A DNA stretch of 64,000 nucleotides from Blautia sp. An249. GTDB taxonomy: Bacteria > Bacillota > Clostridia > Lachnospirales > Lachnospiraceae. The notes under the pieces were generated by a model. It was not told where the DNA came from. It made no database searches and saw nothing but the letters and a program-made list of their open reading frames with translations. Shown piece by piece: positions 1 through 9,181 of the stretch (the stretch's first letter is position 1; every line of letters begins with the position of its first letter). The translations under genes were made by a program, and so were the position numbers. The stretch is taken from contig NZ_NFJL01000003.1 of the NCBI RefSeq assembly GCF_002159835.1, positions 173,595 to 237,594 on the forward strand, in the 5' to 3' direction.

Positions 1-728
<728 letters not shown>

Positions 729-732
<4 letters not shown>

Positions 733-1124
733 CTTAAATTCAATCTCCAATCCAGATCACCGCGGGCCAGACCTAAAATTAAAAGCTCTGCAGTGGCAAT
801 ATTGGTTGCCACCGGGATATTATACTGATCGCACCGTTTTGCAATTGCAATCACATCCGGTTCCTTGGGATCCACCATCACCGGATTATAAAACAAAATA
901 ACCAGATCCAAATCCTGACGCTCCACCATTTCCATAAACTGCTTGTCTCCTCCGATGCTGCCGGAGAGAAACTTGTGCACATGCAGCCCGGTAGCTTCTT
1001 CAATCCTCCGCCCGGTGGTGCCGGTGGCATAAACCTCATGTTTGGATAAAATATTTTTATAAGCAATGCAAAAATCCTCGATAAGTACTTTTTTACTGTT
1101 GTGTGCGATGATACCTAAATTCAT
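729..1124 (-). CDS. mgsA: Methylglyoxal synthase
   Basis: The family converts dihydroxyacetone phosphate to methylglyoxal and phosphate, a bypass of lower glycolysis. Visible landmarks are ATGTTGRRIEEATG, SGSIGGDKQ with the Asp matching E. coli D71, PKEPDV with the Asp matching D101, and IPVATNIATAELLI. By E. coli numbering recalled from memory, D20 reads Asn, D91 reads Asn and H98 reads Lys, while the two most important Asp residues remain. The start at 1124 is chosen because AGAGGTGG lies 8 nt upstream and the family core MNLGIIAHN begins there; a start at 1181 adds 19 residues with a poor ribosome site. The stop overlaps the rsmD start. The family is clear, but the substituted residues leave activity untested. 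Confidence 0.85.
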
Positions 1125-1324
1125 ACTTGCGTCCACCTCTCTATACGTTAATAAATTCACATCCCCGGTTTCTTTTCTCATATATCTTCAGAACTTCTTG
1201 TTTAAGTATAACAAATAGCTAAATAAAGTGCAATTAAGTTTTGAATTTTATGCAAAATTAATAATTATAATCTTTTTCTCCGTAAATGTTACCATTTTTT
1301 CTCCAGTTCTTGAAACAATTTCTA

Positions 1325-1353
1325 GATTATATTTTTTTAAATATCACATACTA
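1325..1353 (+). promoter_or_regulatory. Candidate sigma-G promoter of the SASP gene
   Basis: A -10 element CATACTA (1347-1353) matches the sigma-G consensus CATNNTA exactly. It is preceded, after 17 bp, by GATTA (1325-1329), four of five matches to GNATR. The site lies about 45 bp before the SASP start codon, and forespore transcription by sigma-G is what is known for this gene family. Assignment is by motif only. Confidence 0.5.
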
Positions 1354-1396
1354 CCATTGTAACACAAAACAAACAACAACCAAGGAGGAAATGATT

Positions 1397-1609
1397 ATGT
1401 CTAGAAAATCTTCAAACACAGCAGCAGTACCTGAAGCGAAAAGTGCATTAGATCGTTTTAAGTATGAGGTTGCAAACGAACTTGGCGTTCCGCTGACAGA
1501 CGGTTACAACGGAAACCTGACTTCCAAACAGAACGGAAGCGTAGGCGGATATATGGTAAAGAAAATGATTGAAGCGCAGGAAAGACAGATGACTGGCGGA
1601 CAGTACTAA
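1397..1609 (+). CDS. Alpha/beta-type small acid-soluble spore protein
   Basis: A 70-residue DNA-binding protein of the dormant spore. Alpha/beta SASPs coat forespore DNA, protect it from UV and heat, and are digested at germination. The germination-protease target region is visible as KYEVANELG, and the C-terminal DNA-binding half reads GSVGGYMVKKMIEAQERQM, the two signatures of the family. The start at 1397 is favoured over 1391 because AAGGAGG at 1382-1388 then has an 8-nt spacer. It stands alone between a candidate sigma-G promoter and a strong bidirectional terminator. It is direct evidence that the organism belongs to a spore-forming lineage. Confidence 0.95.
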   Translation: MSRKSSNTAAVPEAKSALDRFKYEVANELGVPLTDGYNGNLTSKQNGSVGGYMVKKMIEAQERQMTGGQY

Positions 1610-1617
1610 CTGAATCG

Positions 1618-1655
1618 AAAAAGGCTCAGATGACCAAACTCATCTGAGCCTTTTT
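1618..1655. terminator. Bidirectional intrinsic terminator
   Basis: A 16-bp perfect stem (1618-1633 with 1640-1655) closes a 6-nt loop. The stem is built on GGCTCAGATGA and is flanked by an A run on the left and a T run on the right. It can therefore end both the SASP transcript and the convergent gene at 1665-2096. Confidence 0.9.
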
Positions 1656-1664
1656 CCCATGTAA

Positions 1665-2096
1665 TTATAAACTCACACAGCCGGTTACATCACCGTTAAT
1701 CACATAGTAAGCTGCATTTTCTTCCGGTTTAATATATACCTTAAGTTCTTTCATATCTGCCGCTTTCTTGCCCATCTCATCGGTCCATACTTTTTTAATG
1801 TTCTCTACGACATCCTTGGCAAAAACTTCTCTTCCAAGAAACTGAATATATACTTCTTCGTTTATCGCCGGTGCAGTTTTTGCAGTTGTCTTTCTGGTCG
1901 TTGTTCTTTTAGCTGCCGGTTTTTTAGCGGCAGTTTTCGTAGTCTTTGCAGTGGTTTTCTTTTCTGCTTTTGCTTCGGTCTCGACAACTGTCGTTGCTAC
2001 GTCATCTTGTTTCTTTGCAGGAGCCTTTGATGCTGTGGTTGTTTTTGCAGTTGTTGCCTTAGGTTCTGCTTTTTTGGTTGTTGTTTTATTAGCCAT
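1665..2096 (-). CDS. Lys/Ala/Thr-rich protein with C-terminal DUF6465-like domain
   Basis: A 143-residue protein in two parts. Residues 1-78 are low complexity, dominated by Lys, Thr and Ala with histone-H1-like stretches such as [16 protein letters not shown]. Residues 79-143 form a compact conserved-looking domain ([18 protein letters not shown], then a C-terminal [14 protein letters not shown]). The C-terminal part resembles DUF6465 of Lachnospiraceae from memory; no function is established. The basic tail suggests nucleic-acid binding, which is inference. A good ribosome site (AAGGAGG) precedes the start. It is monocistronic and convergent with the SASP gene. Confidence 0.75.
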   Translation of the reverse strand: MANKTTTKKAEPKATTAKTTTASKAPAKKQDDVATTVVETEAKAEKKTTAKTTKTAAKKPAAKRTTTRKTTAKTAPAINEEVYIQFLGREVFAKDVVENIKKVWTDEMGKKAADMKELKVYIKPEENAAYYVINGDVTGCVSL

Positions 2097-2182
2097 AATA
2101 GCCTCCTTACAAGTTAAAAAAATTAAAACTCTATATCGCTGATAGAATACTACGTTTCTAATTATTTTGCAAGTTTTTTTTC

Positions 2183-4231
2183 TCAGAGCCCCGGATTTTC
2201 CAGTTTCATATCCTGGTATATTTCCAGCCGTTCTCTCAAAAGAGCAAACTGAGGAAGGTTTAAATCCGGATCCAGAGAGAGGATTCCTGCGGCCGCTTCA
2301 CTGGCTTTTTTCAGAATTTCTGAATCCTGATAAATATCCGCCAGCCGGAAATTCATTTCCCCGCTCTGTCGGATTCCGAAGAAATCTCCGGGGCCTCTCA
2401 GCCGCAAATCCTCCGATGCGATAAAAAATCCGTCGTTGGATTCATTTAAAATTTTCAGCCGTCTGGAAGTCTTTTCTTCTTTATTTCCCTGGATAAAAAT
2501 ACAATAGGACTGGTGCTCTCCTCTTCCTACCCTTCCTCTCAGCTGATGTAACTGCGCCAGCCCGAAACGCTCCGCATTTTCAATCATCATTACTGTAGCA
2601 TTGGGAACGTTTACCCCAACTTCTACCACAGTTGTGGATACCAGAATCTGTATCTGTCCGGAAGCAAACTTCTCCATAATCTGATTCTTTTCTTTTGGTT
2701 TCATCTTTCCATGAAGATAGGCAATAGAGATCTCTTCGGGAAAAATATCTTTCAGATTTTTCGTATAATCCAGTACATTTTCCGCCTCCATCTCTTCGCT
2801 TTCCTCTACCAGCGGGCAGATAATATAGACCTGTCTTCCTGCCTGAATCTGCCTTTGAATAAACTGATAGGCTTTGGGACGGTAGGAAGTATCTACCACA
2901 CAGTTTTTGATGGGCAGCCTCCGGGAAGGCAGTTCATCAATTACAGATATATCCAGATCCCCGTACAAAATAATTGCAAGGGTTCTGGGAATAGGAGTCG
3001 CGCTCATAACCAGGATATTGGGCACGGCTCCCATAGAGGCCAGCCGTTCTCTCTGACGCACACCGAACCGATGCTGCTCGTCTGTAATAACAAGGGCCAG
3101 ATCTTTGTAATGTACCTTTTCCTGAATCAGGGCATGAGTCCCGATAATCAGGTTGGCTTCTCCGGATTCGATGGCCTGATGCCGCTCCCGCTTTTCCTTT
3201 GCCGTATTGGAACCGGTAAGAAGAAGTGGACGGCAAAAATCCAGCCGGTTTTCCTCTATCAAATGCAGAAGAGCCTGATAATGCTGCTGAGCCAGCACTT
3301 CCGTAGGTACCATCAGCGCGCTCTGATACCCGTTTTCTGCAGTCATAATCATTCCCAGAAAGGCCAGAATCGTTTTACCGCTGCCCACGTCTCCCTGAAT
3401 CAGACGGGACATCAGACTGCGTCCCTTCAGATCTCTCTCTATTTCATACCACACATTTTTCTGTGCATTGGTAAGGGTGTAGGGCAGATTTTCGATAACC
3501 GTTTCTGTGGACCAGACCTCCTTCATTGGGAATTCGTTTTTCGTATCTTCTGTCTTCTCTTTCAGCCGTCTGACGGCCAAAATAAAGAACAAAAATTCAT
3601 CAAAGACGAGACGCTTCCTGGCAGACAGAAGCATCTCCATATTTTCCGGAAAATGGATGGATGTAACAGAAAAATTATAATCTGCCAGATGGTATTTCTC
3701 CCGGTATTCTTCCGGCAGATATTCCTGAAATAAAGGTTTCCTGTCCAAAACCTGTTTCACTGTCTTTGTGATCAGTTTATTGGTCAGCCCTGCGGTCAGA
3801 CCGTAGACAGGCTGCAGACGGTGAACCATTTCCTCATAGGCGGCAGGAGTAAAAATTTCCGGATGCTCTATGACCAGAGTTCCTTTTTTTCTCACCGCCT
3901 TCCCCCGAAATACAAACACGCTTCCCTTTTTCAGGATACTTTTCAGATAACGTGCGTTGAACCAGGTAAGAGAAATCTTTCCGCTGTTGTCTGCAGCCGT
4001 AACTGAGACAACTGATAAATTTCTCACCTGGTTCAAATAGATTCCGGAAGTAATTGTTCCCCTTATTGCACACAGGCTTCCCTCGCCGATTTCCCCGATG
4101 GAAACCGGCTCCTGGTAAGCGTCGTAGGTGCGGGGATAATACTGAAGCAAATCTTCCGTTGTTTCAAGGCCGATTTTCTGAAAAAGTTTTTCTGTTTTTT
4201 CCCCGATTCCTTTTAATTCCCGAAGCTTCAT
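2183..4231 (-). CDS. recG: ATP-dependent DNA helicase RecG
   Basis: A 682-residue superfamily 2 helicase that remodels stalled replication forks and branch-migrates Holliday junctions. Order of domains: an N-terminal helix-hairpin-like segment ([16 protein letters not shown]), an OB wedge domain around residues 50-150, then the motor with Walker A GDVGSGKT, the DEQH box, motif [11 protein letters not shown] and motif [11 protein letters not shown], ending in the RecG C-terminal domain. Length is normal. Its ATG overlaps the stop of the upstream DhaL/DegV-type gene by 4 bp, and that pairing is common in Firmicutes. Confidence 0.97.
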   Translation of the reverse strand: MKLRELKGIGEKTEKLFQKIGLETTEDLLQYYPRTYDAYQEPVSIGEIGEGSLCAIRGTITSGIYLNQVRNLSVVSVTAADNSGKISLTWFNARYLKSILKKGSVFVFRGKAVRKKGTLVIEHPEIFTPAAYEEMVHRLQPVYGLTAGLTNKLITKTVKQVLDRKPLFQEYLPEEYREKYHLADYNFSVTSIHFPENMEMLLSARKRLVFDEFLFFILAVRRLKEKTEDTKNEFPMKEVWSTETVIENLPYTLTNAQKNVWYEIERDLKGRSLMSRLIQGDVGSGKTILAFLGMIMTAENGYQSALMVPTEVLAQQHYQALLHLIEENRLDFCRPLLLTGSNTAKEKRERHQAIESGEANLIIGTHALIQEKVHYKDLALVITDEQHRFGVRQRERLASMGAVPNILVMSATPIPRTLAIILYGDLDISVIDELPSRRLPIKNCVVDTSYRPKAYQFIQRQIQAGRQVYIICPLVEESEEMEAENVLDYTKNLKDIFPEEISIAYLHGKMKPKEKNQIMEKFASGQIQILVSTTVVEVGVNVPNATVMMIENAERFGLAQLHQLRGRVGRGEHQSYCIFIQGNKEEKTSRRLKILNESNDGFFIASEDLRLRGPGDFFGIRQSGEMNFRLADIYQDSEILKKASEAAAGILSLDPDLNLPQFALLRERLEIYQDMKLENPGL

Positions 4232-5880
4232 TCTACAGAAAGAATATAATAGTAAATCGGCTGTCCGCCGTAATTTACTTCCACATCGCAGTCCGGATAA
4301 CAGTCTTCCAGAGCTTCTGCCAGAGCTTCTGCCTCCTCTAAGCTTACTTCCTCTCCATAGTAAATACTGATAATTTCCGAATCTTCGTCAACCATGGAAA
4401 AAGCCGCTTCCTTTGCTGCGGTTTCTATATCTTTACATACGGCAAGGATTCCGCCGTCTCCGATACCCATAATATCTCCTTCATGGATTTCCTTTTCATC
4501 TACCCGGGTATCCCGTACTGCATAAGTAATCTGAGCTGTCTTCACATTCTGCATGCTTTCCATCATAGCCTGGGTATTCTCTTCTACGGTTTTCTCCGGT
4601 ACATAATTAATCAAAGCGCTGATTCCCTGGGGAATTGTCTTTGTGGGAATAACAATAATATCCTTGTCTTCCGTGAGATCTCTGGCCTGATTGGCTGCCA
4701 GAACGATATTTTTGTTATTAGGGAAGATGTAAACGGCTTTTGCATTTACTTTTTCAATGGCGTTTAACATATCTTCCGTACTGGGATTCATGGTCTGTCC
4801 ACCTTCAATGATATAATCCACGCCTAATTCCCGGAAGATTTTCTCAATTCCTTCCCCTGCGGATACGCTGATAAATCCCACCTCTTTTTCCGGCTCCTGT
4901 CTGGCCTGCTCTTCTGCCAGACGCTGCGCGTCTTTGATGAGTTTTTCCTGATGCTCTTCCCTCATATTATCGATTTTCATTCTGGAAAGGGCGCCGTAAG
5001 TCAGAGCCTTTTCTATGGCCTTGCCCGGATGGTTCGTATGCACATGAACCTTGACAATCTCATCGTCCGCCACCAGCACGATGGAATCTCCAATGGAATT
5101 TAAAAATTCCTTAAAGCTCTTCTCCTCTGTCTCCGGCATTTCTTTATCCAACAGGATGATAAATTCTGTACAGTAGCCGAATTTAATATCCTGTTCCGCC
5201 TGGGGGCTTATAGGAGTCAGGGAAGGAGCTTTCGCCGGTTTCTCAAAGCTTAAATCCAGTTCTTTTCCCAGGAAGGCGTCAATGGCTCCCCGGTAGACCT
5301 CCACCAGACCCTGTCCGCCGGAATCCACGACCCCCGCCTCCTTTAAGACAGGCAGCATCTCCGGTGTCTTCTCCAGGGTTGCTTCTGCATGGGCGAAAAT
5401 ATCTTCCAGAAAAGTTTCCAGATCTTCACAGTCCTCAGCGATTTCCCTGGCCTTTTGGGCCGTTTCTCTGGCAACCGTCAATACGGTTCCTTCTTTGGGT
5501 TTCATAACGGCTTTGTAGGCGGTTTCCACCCCTTTCTGCAGAGCTTCTGCAATGGTAAAAGCGTCCAGAACTTCTTCATTTTTCACACGTTTTGTAAAAC
5601 CACGGAGCAGCTGAGACAGAATAACACCGGAATTTCCCCGGGCTCCTCTCAGAGAACCGGAAGAGATAGCCTTCGCCAGATTCTCCATCGTGGGCGTCTC
5701 TATCAGGCTGACTTCAGAAGCAGCAGACATGATCGTCATAGTCATATTTGTTCCTGTATCGCCGTCCGGAACCGGAAAAACATTTAATTCATTAATCCAT
5801 TCTTTTTTGTTTTCCAGATTTTTTGCCCCAGCCAGAAACATTTTAGACAGCATTTCGGCATCAATGGTATTTGTATTCAA
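4228..5880 (-). CDS. DAK2/DegV-like kinase protein (YloV/FakA family)
   Basis: A 550-residue protein of the YloV/FakA family. The N-terminal DhaL (DAK2) domain carries the ATP/metal signature NVFPVPDGDTGTNM near residue 30 and SLRGARGNSGVILSQLLRG. A middle domain contains the HVHTNHPGKA stretch, and the C-terminal half is a DegV-like domain ending YYGGEEV-like acidic sequence. In Staphylococcus, FakA phosphorylates fatty acids held by FakB for phospholipid synthesis; that role is inferred here by family. Translation probably starts at a TTG with AAGGAGG 9 nt upstream. It lies between asp23 and recG, the same order as yloU-yloV-recG-type loci of other Firmicutes. Confidence 0.9.
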   Translation of the reverse strand: MNTNTIDAEMLSKMFLAGAKNLENKKEWINELNVFPVPDGDTGTNMTMTIMSAASEVSLIETPTMENLAKAISSGSLRGARGNSGVILSQLLRGFTKRVKNEEVLDAFTIAEALQKGVETAYKAVMKPKEGTVLTVARETAQKAREIAEDCEDLETFLEDIFAHAEATLEKTPEMLPVLKEAGVVDSGGQGLVEVYRGAIDAFLGKELDLSFEKPAKAPSLTPISPQAEQDIKFGYCTEFIILLDKEMPETEEKSFKEFLNSIGDSIVLVADDEIVKVHVHTNHPGKAIEKALTYGALSRMKIDNMREEHQEKLIKDAQRLAEEQARQEPEKEVGFISVSAGEGIEKIFRELGVDYIIEGGQTMNPSTEDMLNAIEKVNAKAVYIFPNNKNIVLAANQARDLTEDKDIIVIPTKTIPQGISALINYVPEKTVEENTQAMMESMQNVKTAQITYAVRDTRVDEKEIHEGDIMGIGDGGILAVCKDIETAAKEAAFSMVDEDSEIISIYYGEEVSLEEAEALAEALEDCYPDCDVEVNYGGQPIYYYILSVE

Positions 5881-5898
5881 CGCAGGTATCCTCCTTAA

Positions 5899-6255
5899 TT
5901 AATCTATTACACGAACACCTTCCACCAGGATATTGATCTTCTCAATTTCCATTCCTGTAAAGGCTTCGACCTTGTATTTTACATTGCTGACCAGATTTTC
6001 AGCTATGGTACTGATATTTACCCCATAGGCAACAATTACATGAAAATCCAGATGAATTTTGTTATTTTCCATTTTTACGTTGATGCCGTGCTTAAGACTG
6101 TCTTTTCTCAGAAGTTTTACCAGACCGTCCTTCATGCTGACAGCCGCCATACCGACGATTCCAAAACATTCGACAGCAACACTACCTGCGTAGGTTGCGA
6201 TTACATCTGTATCAATGACGATTTGTCCCAGACCGGAATCGATACGTCCATTCAT
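5899..6255 (-). CDS. Asp23/Gls24 family envelope stress protein
   Basis: A 118-residue Asp23/Gls24 family protein (YloU-like). The opening GLGQIVIDTDVIATYAGSVA and the following ECFGIVGMA are the family hallmarks. Members are small alpha/beta proteins found at the membrane of Gram-positive bacteria and linked to alkaline or envelope stress. The gene directly precedes the DhaL/DegV-type kinase gene with an 18-bp gap, as in many Firmicutes, and is probably the first gene of the asp23-yloV-recG transcript. It is divergent from rpmB; a TATAAT box lies in the intergenic region on the minus strand, but no convincing -35 was seen. Confidence 0.93.
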   Translation of the reverse strand: MNGRIDSGLGQIVIDTDVIATYAGSVAVECFGIVGMAAVSMKDGLVKLLRKDSLKHGINVKMENNKIHLDFHVIVAYGVNISTIAENLVSNVKYKVEAFTGMEIEKINILVEGVRVID

Positions 6256-6353
6256 ATAGTTACCTCCATTTGTTTTCTCAAATAAATTATGTATGTATTA
6301 TAACCCGTTTTCCATAAAAATGAAATAATAATTTGATTTTTTTCCTTTTTCTC

Positions 6354-6382
6354 TTGCAAAAGAAGAGGCATTCTGTTAAAAT
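6354..6382 (+). promoter_or_regulatory. Candidate sigma-A promoter of rpmB
   Basis: TTGCAA (6354-6359), a 17-bp spacer and TAAAAT (6377-6382) lie 37 bp before the rpmB start codon, in the 164-bp divergent region shared with asp23. Confidence 0.55.
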
Positions 6383-6419
6383 GAAATCTGTTGAAAAAAA
6401 GCGTCAAGGAGGTGCTATA

Positions 6420-6608
6420 ATGGCTAAGTGCGCAATTTGTGGAAAAGCTGCTCATTTTGGCAACAATGTGAGCCATTCTCATAGAAGATCCAATAAAATG
6501 TGGAAATCCAATGTGAAATCAGTTAAGATTAAGACAGAAAACGGAGCTGCAAAGAAAACTTACGTATGTACTTCTTGCCTGAGATCCGGTAAAGTAGAAA
6601 GAGCATAA
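6420..6608 (+). CDS. rpmB: 50S ribosomal protein L28
   Basis: A 62-residue large-subunit ribosomal protein. The sequence begins MAKCAICGKAAHFGNNVSHS, which is diagnostic for bL28, and it keeps two CxxC pairs (CAIC near the start and CTSC near the end), so this is the zinc-binding form. The start is set by AAGGAGGTG just upstream; the longer open frame from 6333 lacks support. It is transcribed alone, divergent from asp23, and ends at a clear hairpin. The neighbourhood rpmB/asp23/yloV/recG is conserved in Firmicutes. Confidence 0.97.
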   Translation: MAKCAICGKAAHFGNNVSHSHRRSNKMWKSNVKSVKIKTENGAAKKTYVCTSCLRSGKVERA

Positions 6609-6621
6609 TCAAAAAAATCAT

Positions 6622-6653
6622 CCCCTGCACGTTAAACGGCAGGGGCATTTTTT
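6622..6653 (+). terminator. Intrinsic terminator of rpmB
   Basis: CCCCTGC (6622-6628) pairs with GCAGGGG (6639-6645), and a T-rich tail (6648-6653) follows 13 bp after the rpmB stop. Confidence 0.85.
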
Positions 6654-6690
6654 ATGTAATAGGAAATTCCGTCGGATTTCCTATTACATA
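6653..6690. repeat. Palindromic intergenic repeat, copy 1
   Basis: A 15-bp perfect stem, TATGTAATAGGAAAT and its complement, encloses the loop TCCGTCGG. The core GGAAATCCGTCGGATTTCC is shared, with a one-base insertion here, with a second copy near 23468. It sits directly behind the rpmB terminator and outside any gene. The form is that of a small dispersed palindromic element (REP or MITE-like); no target-site duplication could be established. Confidence 0.65.
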
Positions 6691-6740
6691 AAAATCGCTC
6701 CGAGGACTTGTCCTCTTTGTTCTGTAATAAAAAATACAAA

Positions 6741-6772
6741 AATGCCGCTGCAGGTTTCTCTGTAGCGGCATT
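6741..6772 (-). terminator. Terminator of the small membrane-protein transcript
   Basis: A 13-bp stem (6741-6753 with 6760-6772, one G-U-type pair) follows the stop of the 6775-6912 gene within 3 bp. On the minus strand it is followed by a T-rich run, so it likely ends the long transcript coming from the NUDIX or DUF2953 genes. Confidence 0.75.
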
Positions 6773-6774
6773 AA

Positions 6775-6912
6775 TTAACAGCAAAACAAGTGATACCCTA
6801 CCAGAAGCAGAGCTCCGGCAATCACACCTGTGGCGACACATCTGGGAAGAACCAAAGCCAGCACCATTCCCACGCCGATGAAAAAGAGTATGAATCCCAA
6901 CAACCGATTCAT
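6775..6912 (-). CDS. Small membrane protein of unknown function, 45 residues
   Basis: A short open frame beginning MNRLLGFILFFIGVGMVLAL and ending in LLLVGYHLFCC. It has two hydrophobic segments (about residues 4-21 and 28-42) separated by a short loop LPRCVAT, so it is predicted to be a two-pass membrane miniprotein. A good ribosome site (GAGGGG, 6-nt spacer) precedes the ATG, and a terminator follows the stop at once; both support a real gene. It lies 63 bp downstream of gerW on the same strand. No family is recognised with certainty. Association with sporulation is inferred only from the gerW neighbour. Confidence 0.7.
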   Translation of the reverse strand: MNRLLGFILFFIGVGMVLALVLPRCVATGVIAGALLLVGYHLFCC

Positions 6913-6975
6913 GGAAAGCCCCTCTTCTGCTTTTCTCCTTACTCCAGTATATGCCGGAAAATAAAAAATGAATAC

Positions 6976-7338
6976 TTACTCTTCTCCTTTGGTGACAGTT
7001 TCGCCGGAAGAAGTAAATTTATTTACAAAATCCGGAACCATATCCAACACTTTTGTCAGCCCGTCCTGGTTTTTAATATTCACCAGCTTCGTTGTTCCAT
7101 TCTGGATTACCAGCACGGCGCAGGGGGTCAGTTTTCCGGTCAGGCCGCCGCCTCCGTTGTTCTTTTTCTCTCCGGCGAATGCTCCGGCTCCCACTCCGAA
7201 AGCTACATCGACCAGAGGCAGGATAATGGTATCTCCAATATGAATCGCATCTCCTACTACTGTCTTTGCCGAAATATAGCTGTCCATTCCCTTGAATAAG
7301 GATTGTACGGTTTCCCTGAAAGTATTTTCTTCAGCCAT
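6976..7338 (-). CDS. GerW/YtfJ family sporulation protein
   Basis: A 120-residue protein of the GerW (YtfJ) family. Landmarks are the segment SYISAKTVVGDAIHIGDTII, then LPLVDVAFGVGAGAF, a Gly-rich linker GGGG and the domain end PCAVLVIQNG. Family members are made in sporulating cells and affect germinant responses in Bacillus. It follows the DUF2953 gene by 4 bp, the same pair as ytfI-ytfJ in Bacillus, which supports both calls. An AAAGGAGGG ribosome site precedes the ATG. Confidence 0.9.
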   Translation of the reverse strand: MAEENTFRETVQSLFKGMDSYISAKTVVGDAIHIGDTIILPLVDVAFGVGAGAFAGEKKNNGGGGLTGKLTPCAVLVIQNGTTKLVNIKNQDGLTKVLDMVPDFVNKFTSSGETVTKGEE

Positions 7339-7342
7339 CTCT

Positions 7343-8239
7343 TTAGCCCTCCTTTTGATTCCATCTCTTTATCATATATTTTACATTTTTATTAAAGTAT
7401 ACAGAAAGCAGGATTTTTATAAGGAAAACCCCGAATATGCGCCCGGAAACCTTTGCCTGGGCCTCGAACACGGTTTCGTCAAATACAGGGCGGATTTCCA
7501 GCCGGTTTTTGTGTATGGGACAGGTAATTCCAAGTCCTGCCAGCACTGCCCCTGTCAAAGAGGGATCTTCCAGCCCAAAGCGTACGTACCCGGATAAGTG
7601 TCTGGGAGAAATATGTTTCAGCAAATCCCGTATCTCCGACCATAGAAACCGAAGGGCCTCCTGAATCTGCTCCTGCTCCAGAAAGGTTCTCCACCATGAA
7701 ATCTGTCGTCCCAGTCCTTTCCATGTCCTCTTCCAGTCCGAAATCTTCTTTCGGATTCTGGAAAAAATCCCTGTTTTCTCTTTTTTCTTTTTCTCTTCCC
7801 TTTTCTTATTCCGGACAGGTTCCGGTTTTACGGGTTCTGCAGATTTCTCAGGGCTCTTCTCCTCCTGCTTCGCCTCTTCTTTTACGGCTTCGGAAAAGGG
7901 AACTGTCTCTTTTGGCGCTTCCTCTGATTGGGGAGGCAGAGAAATCTTTTTCCTTCTTTTCAGACGGCCCAGCAGACTTTGATACCTGTCTGCGGAAATC
8001 CCCAGAATTTTCACTTGGAATACAGATGTTTCCTCCCTGTATTCAAACTGAAACGTAAGGATATGAAACAGCCAGGAAACTTTAGCTGACGCCTCCGGCT
8101 TCTTATTCTGATAACTTCCGGTTCCCCTGTATGTTACGGGGCAAAAGAAAACCAGAAGAACACAAAGAAGCAGAAGTCCCAGCGCAATTCCGACTATCAG
8201 CAATATTATCTTTAATAAAATCCATAGGATATGTAGCAT
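7343..8239 (-). CDS. DUF2953 domain membrane-associated protein (YtfI-like)
   Basis: A 298-residue protein with a single N-terminal transmembrane helix (about residues 5-33), a charged Lys/Glu/Pro-rich middle (about 115-155, several KKREEKKKK-type runs) and a C-terminal DUF2953 domain with HISPRHLSGYVRFGLEDP and ending in IKILLSVYFNKNVKYMI. It is paired with gerW as in Bacillus ytfI-ytfJ, so a sporulation-linked role is likely though unproven. ATG at 8239 is preferred to GTG at 8242 because AGGTG then has a better spacer. It starts just after the stop of the 8244-8558 gene. Confidence 0.85.
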   Translation of the reverse strand: MLHILWILLKIILLIVGIALGLLLLCVLLVFFCPVTYRGTGSYQNKKPEASAKVSWLFHILTFQFEYREETSVFQVKILGISADRYQSLLGRLKRRKKISLPPQSEEAPKETVPFSEAVKEEAKQEEKSPEKSAEPVKPEPVRNKKREEKKKKEKTGIFSRIRKKISDWKRTWKGLGRQISWWRTFLEQEQIQEALRFLWSEIRDLLKHISPRHLSGYVRFGLEDPSLTGAVLAGLGITCPIHKNRLEIRPVFDETVFEAQAKVSGRIFGVFLIKILLSVYFNKNVKYMIKRWNQKEG

Positions 8240-8243
8240 CACA

Positions 8244-8558
8244 TCACCTGTTTTTCAAGTATTCTTCTACACAAAACGTTCCTGCACAGGCATAAGTTTC
8301 CTGCAGAATCTGAGCCACCAAATCCATTGCCTCGTCTTTGCCTTTTGCAATTCCGATAATAGGAGGACAGTTCAACCGGAAAGCTTTCTGTTTTAAAAGG
8401 TCTGCACGAAAAAATTCCAGCAGATTATCCGGATTGGCAGAAAGGGTAATTACATAAATTCCTGCTGCCAGCCGTCCCGCCTTAATTTTCAGAATGGTTC
8501 TGGAAAGGTTTTTTCTTGCACCTTCTCCCACAAAAAGTTTTGAATACCAGTTTAACAT
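8244..8558 (-). CDS. Conserved hypothetical protein, 104 residues
   Basis: No family is recognised with confidence. The protein begins MLNWYSKLFVGEGARKNLSR and contains AGIYVITLSANPDNLLEFFR and PPIIGIAKGKDEAMDLVAQI; the latter resembles a small alpha/beta fold with a conserved Gly-Ile-Ala-Lys-Gly turn. No signal peptide or membrane helix is seen. It is translated ahead of DUF2953 and gerW with essentially no gap, so it is probably functionally linked with that group. The ribosome site AGGGGA is good. Confidence 0.7.
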   Translation of the reverse strand: MLNWYSKLFVGEGARKNLSRTILKIKAGRLAAGIYVITLSANPDNLLEFFRADLLKQKAFRLNCPPIIGIAKGKDEAMDLVAQILQETYACAGTFCVEEYLKNR

Positions 8559-8638
8559 ATAAAATCCCCTGTCTAATTATTGCCCGTCTGTTCTAATTTA
8601 AACCAGGAGCTGTATTCTTTTCACAGCCCCTGTTCCTC

Positions 8639-9091
8639 TTAACAATATTTGTGTGCGTTCAGCAGGTTGGTGCGTTTCAGTTCCAGATATTCATGGTATG
8701 CAGTTTCAACAATCTGCTTTTCATTGGCAAATTTCAGTAAATGATAAACTTCGTGGAATTTATAATAGCCGGAATCCACAAAAAATTCTTCTCTCTGCGG
8801 CTTGCTGCGGTAACTTCCGGATGTCATTAAGAACCAATGCACTTCCTTCGTAACCGTATCTTCCGGAACGGTGAAATTGTACTGGCTTTTCCCGATATAC
8901 TTTATAATGGAAGCATCTACGCCGGTTTCTTCCCTGACTTCTCTAAGAGCGGTCTCTTCAAAGGATTCTCCCTCTTCCACGGTACCTTTTGGCAGCACCC
9001 ATCCTTCATATCGGTTTTTATAAGACTTGTACAATGCCAGTATCTTTCCACGATGAATTACCACACCGCCACAGCTCGTTGCTTCTATCAT
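8639..9091 (-). CDS. NUDIX hydrolase
   Basis: A 150-residue NUDIX protein. The Nudix box is intact as GTVEEGESFEETALREVREE followed by TGV, which matches Gx5Ex7REUxEExGU. The N-terminal ATSCGGVVIHRGKILALYKS and the motif YEGWVLPKGTVEEGE are typical of diadenosine polyphosphate or nucleotide-sugar hydrolase-like members; the true substrate cannot be read from the sequence. It is 80 bp upstream of the 8244-8558 gene on the same strand with only a weak hairpin between, so cotranscription is possible. Confidence 0.88.
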   Translation of the reverse strand: MIEATSCGGVVIHRGKILALYKSYKNRYEGWVLPKGTVEEGESFEETALREVREETGVDASIIKYIGKSQYNFTVPEDTVTKEVHWFLMTSGSYRSKPQREEFFVDSGYYKFHEVYHLLKFANEKQIVETAYHEYLELKRTNLLNAHKYC

Positions 9092-9181
9092 TGCAATTCC
9101 TCCTGTAATGCGTGTGTCTCAAAAACTATTATTAGTATACCTCTTTTTCAGATAACTGGCAACTAATTTCACAAGATGTCG

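Noticed and set aside
1286..1396. N-terminal extension of the SASP frame
   Set aside because: The added residues are not seen in SASPs, and the ribosome site lies directly before 1397.
2711..3733. A 340-codon open frame on the plus strand
   Set aside because: It is entirely antisense to recG, has low-complexity composition and no ribosome site or domain; it is a shadow of the helicase gene.
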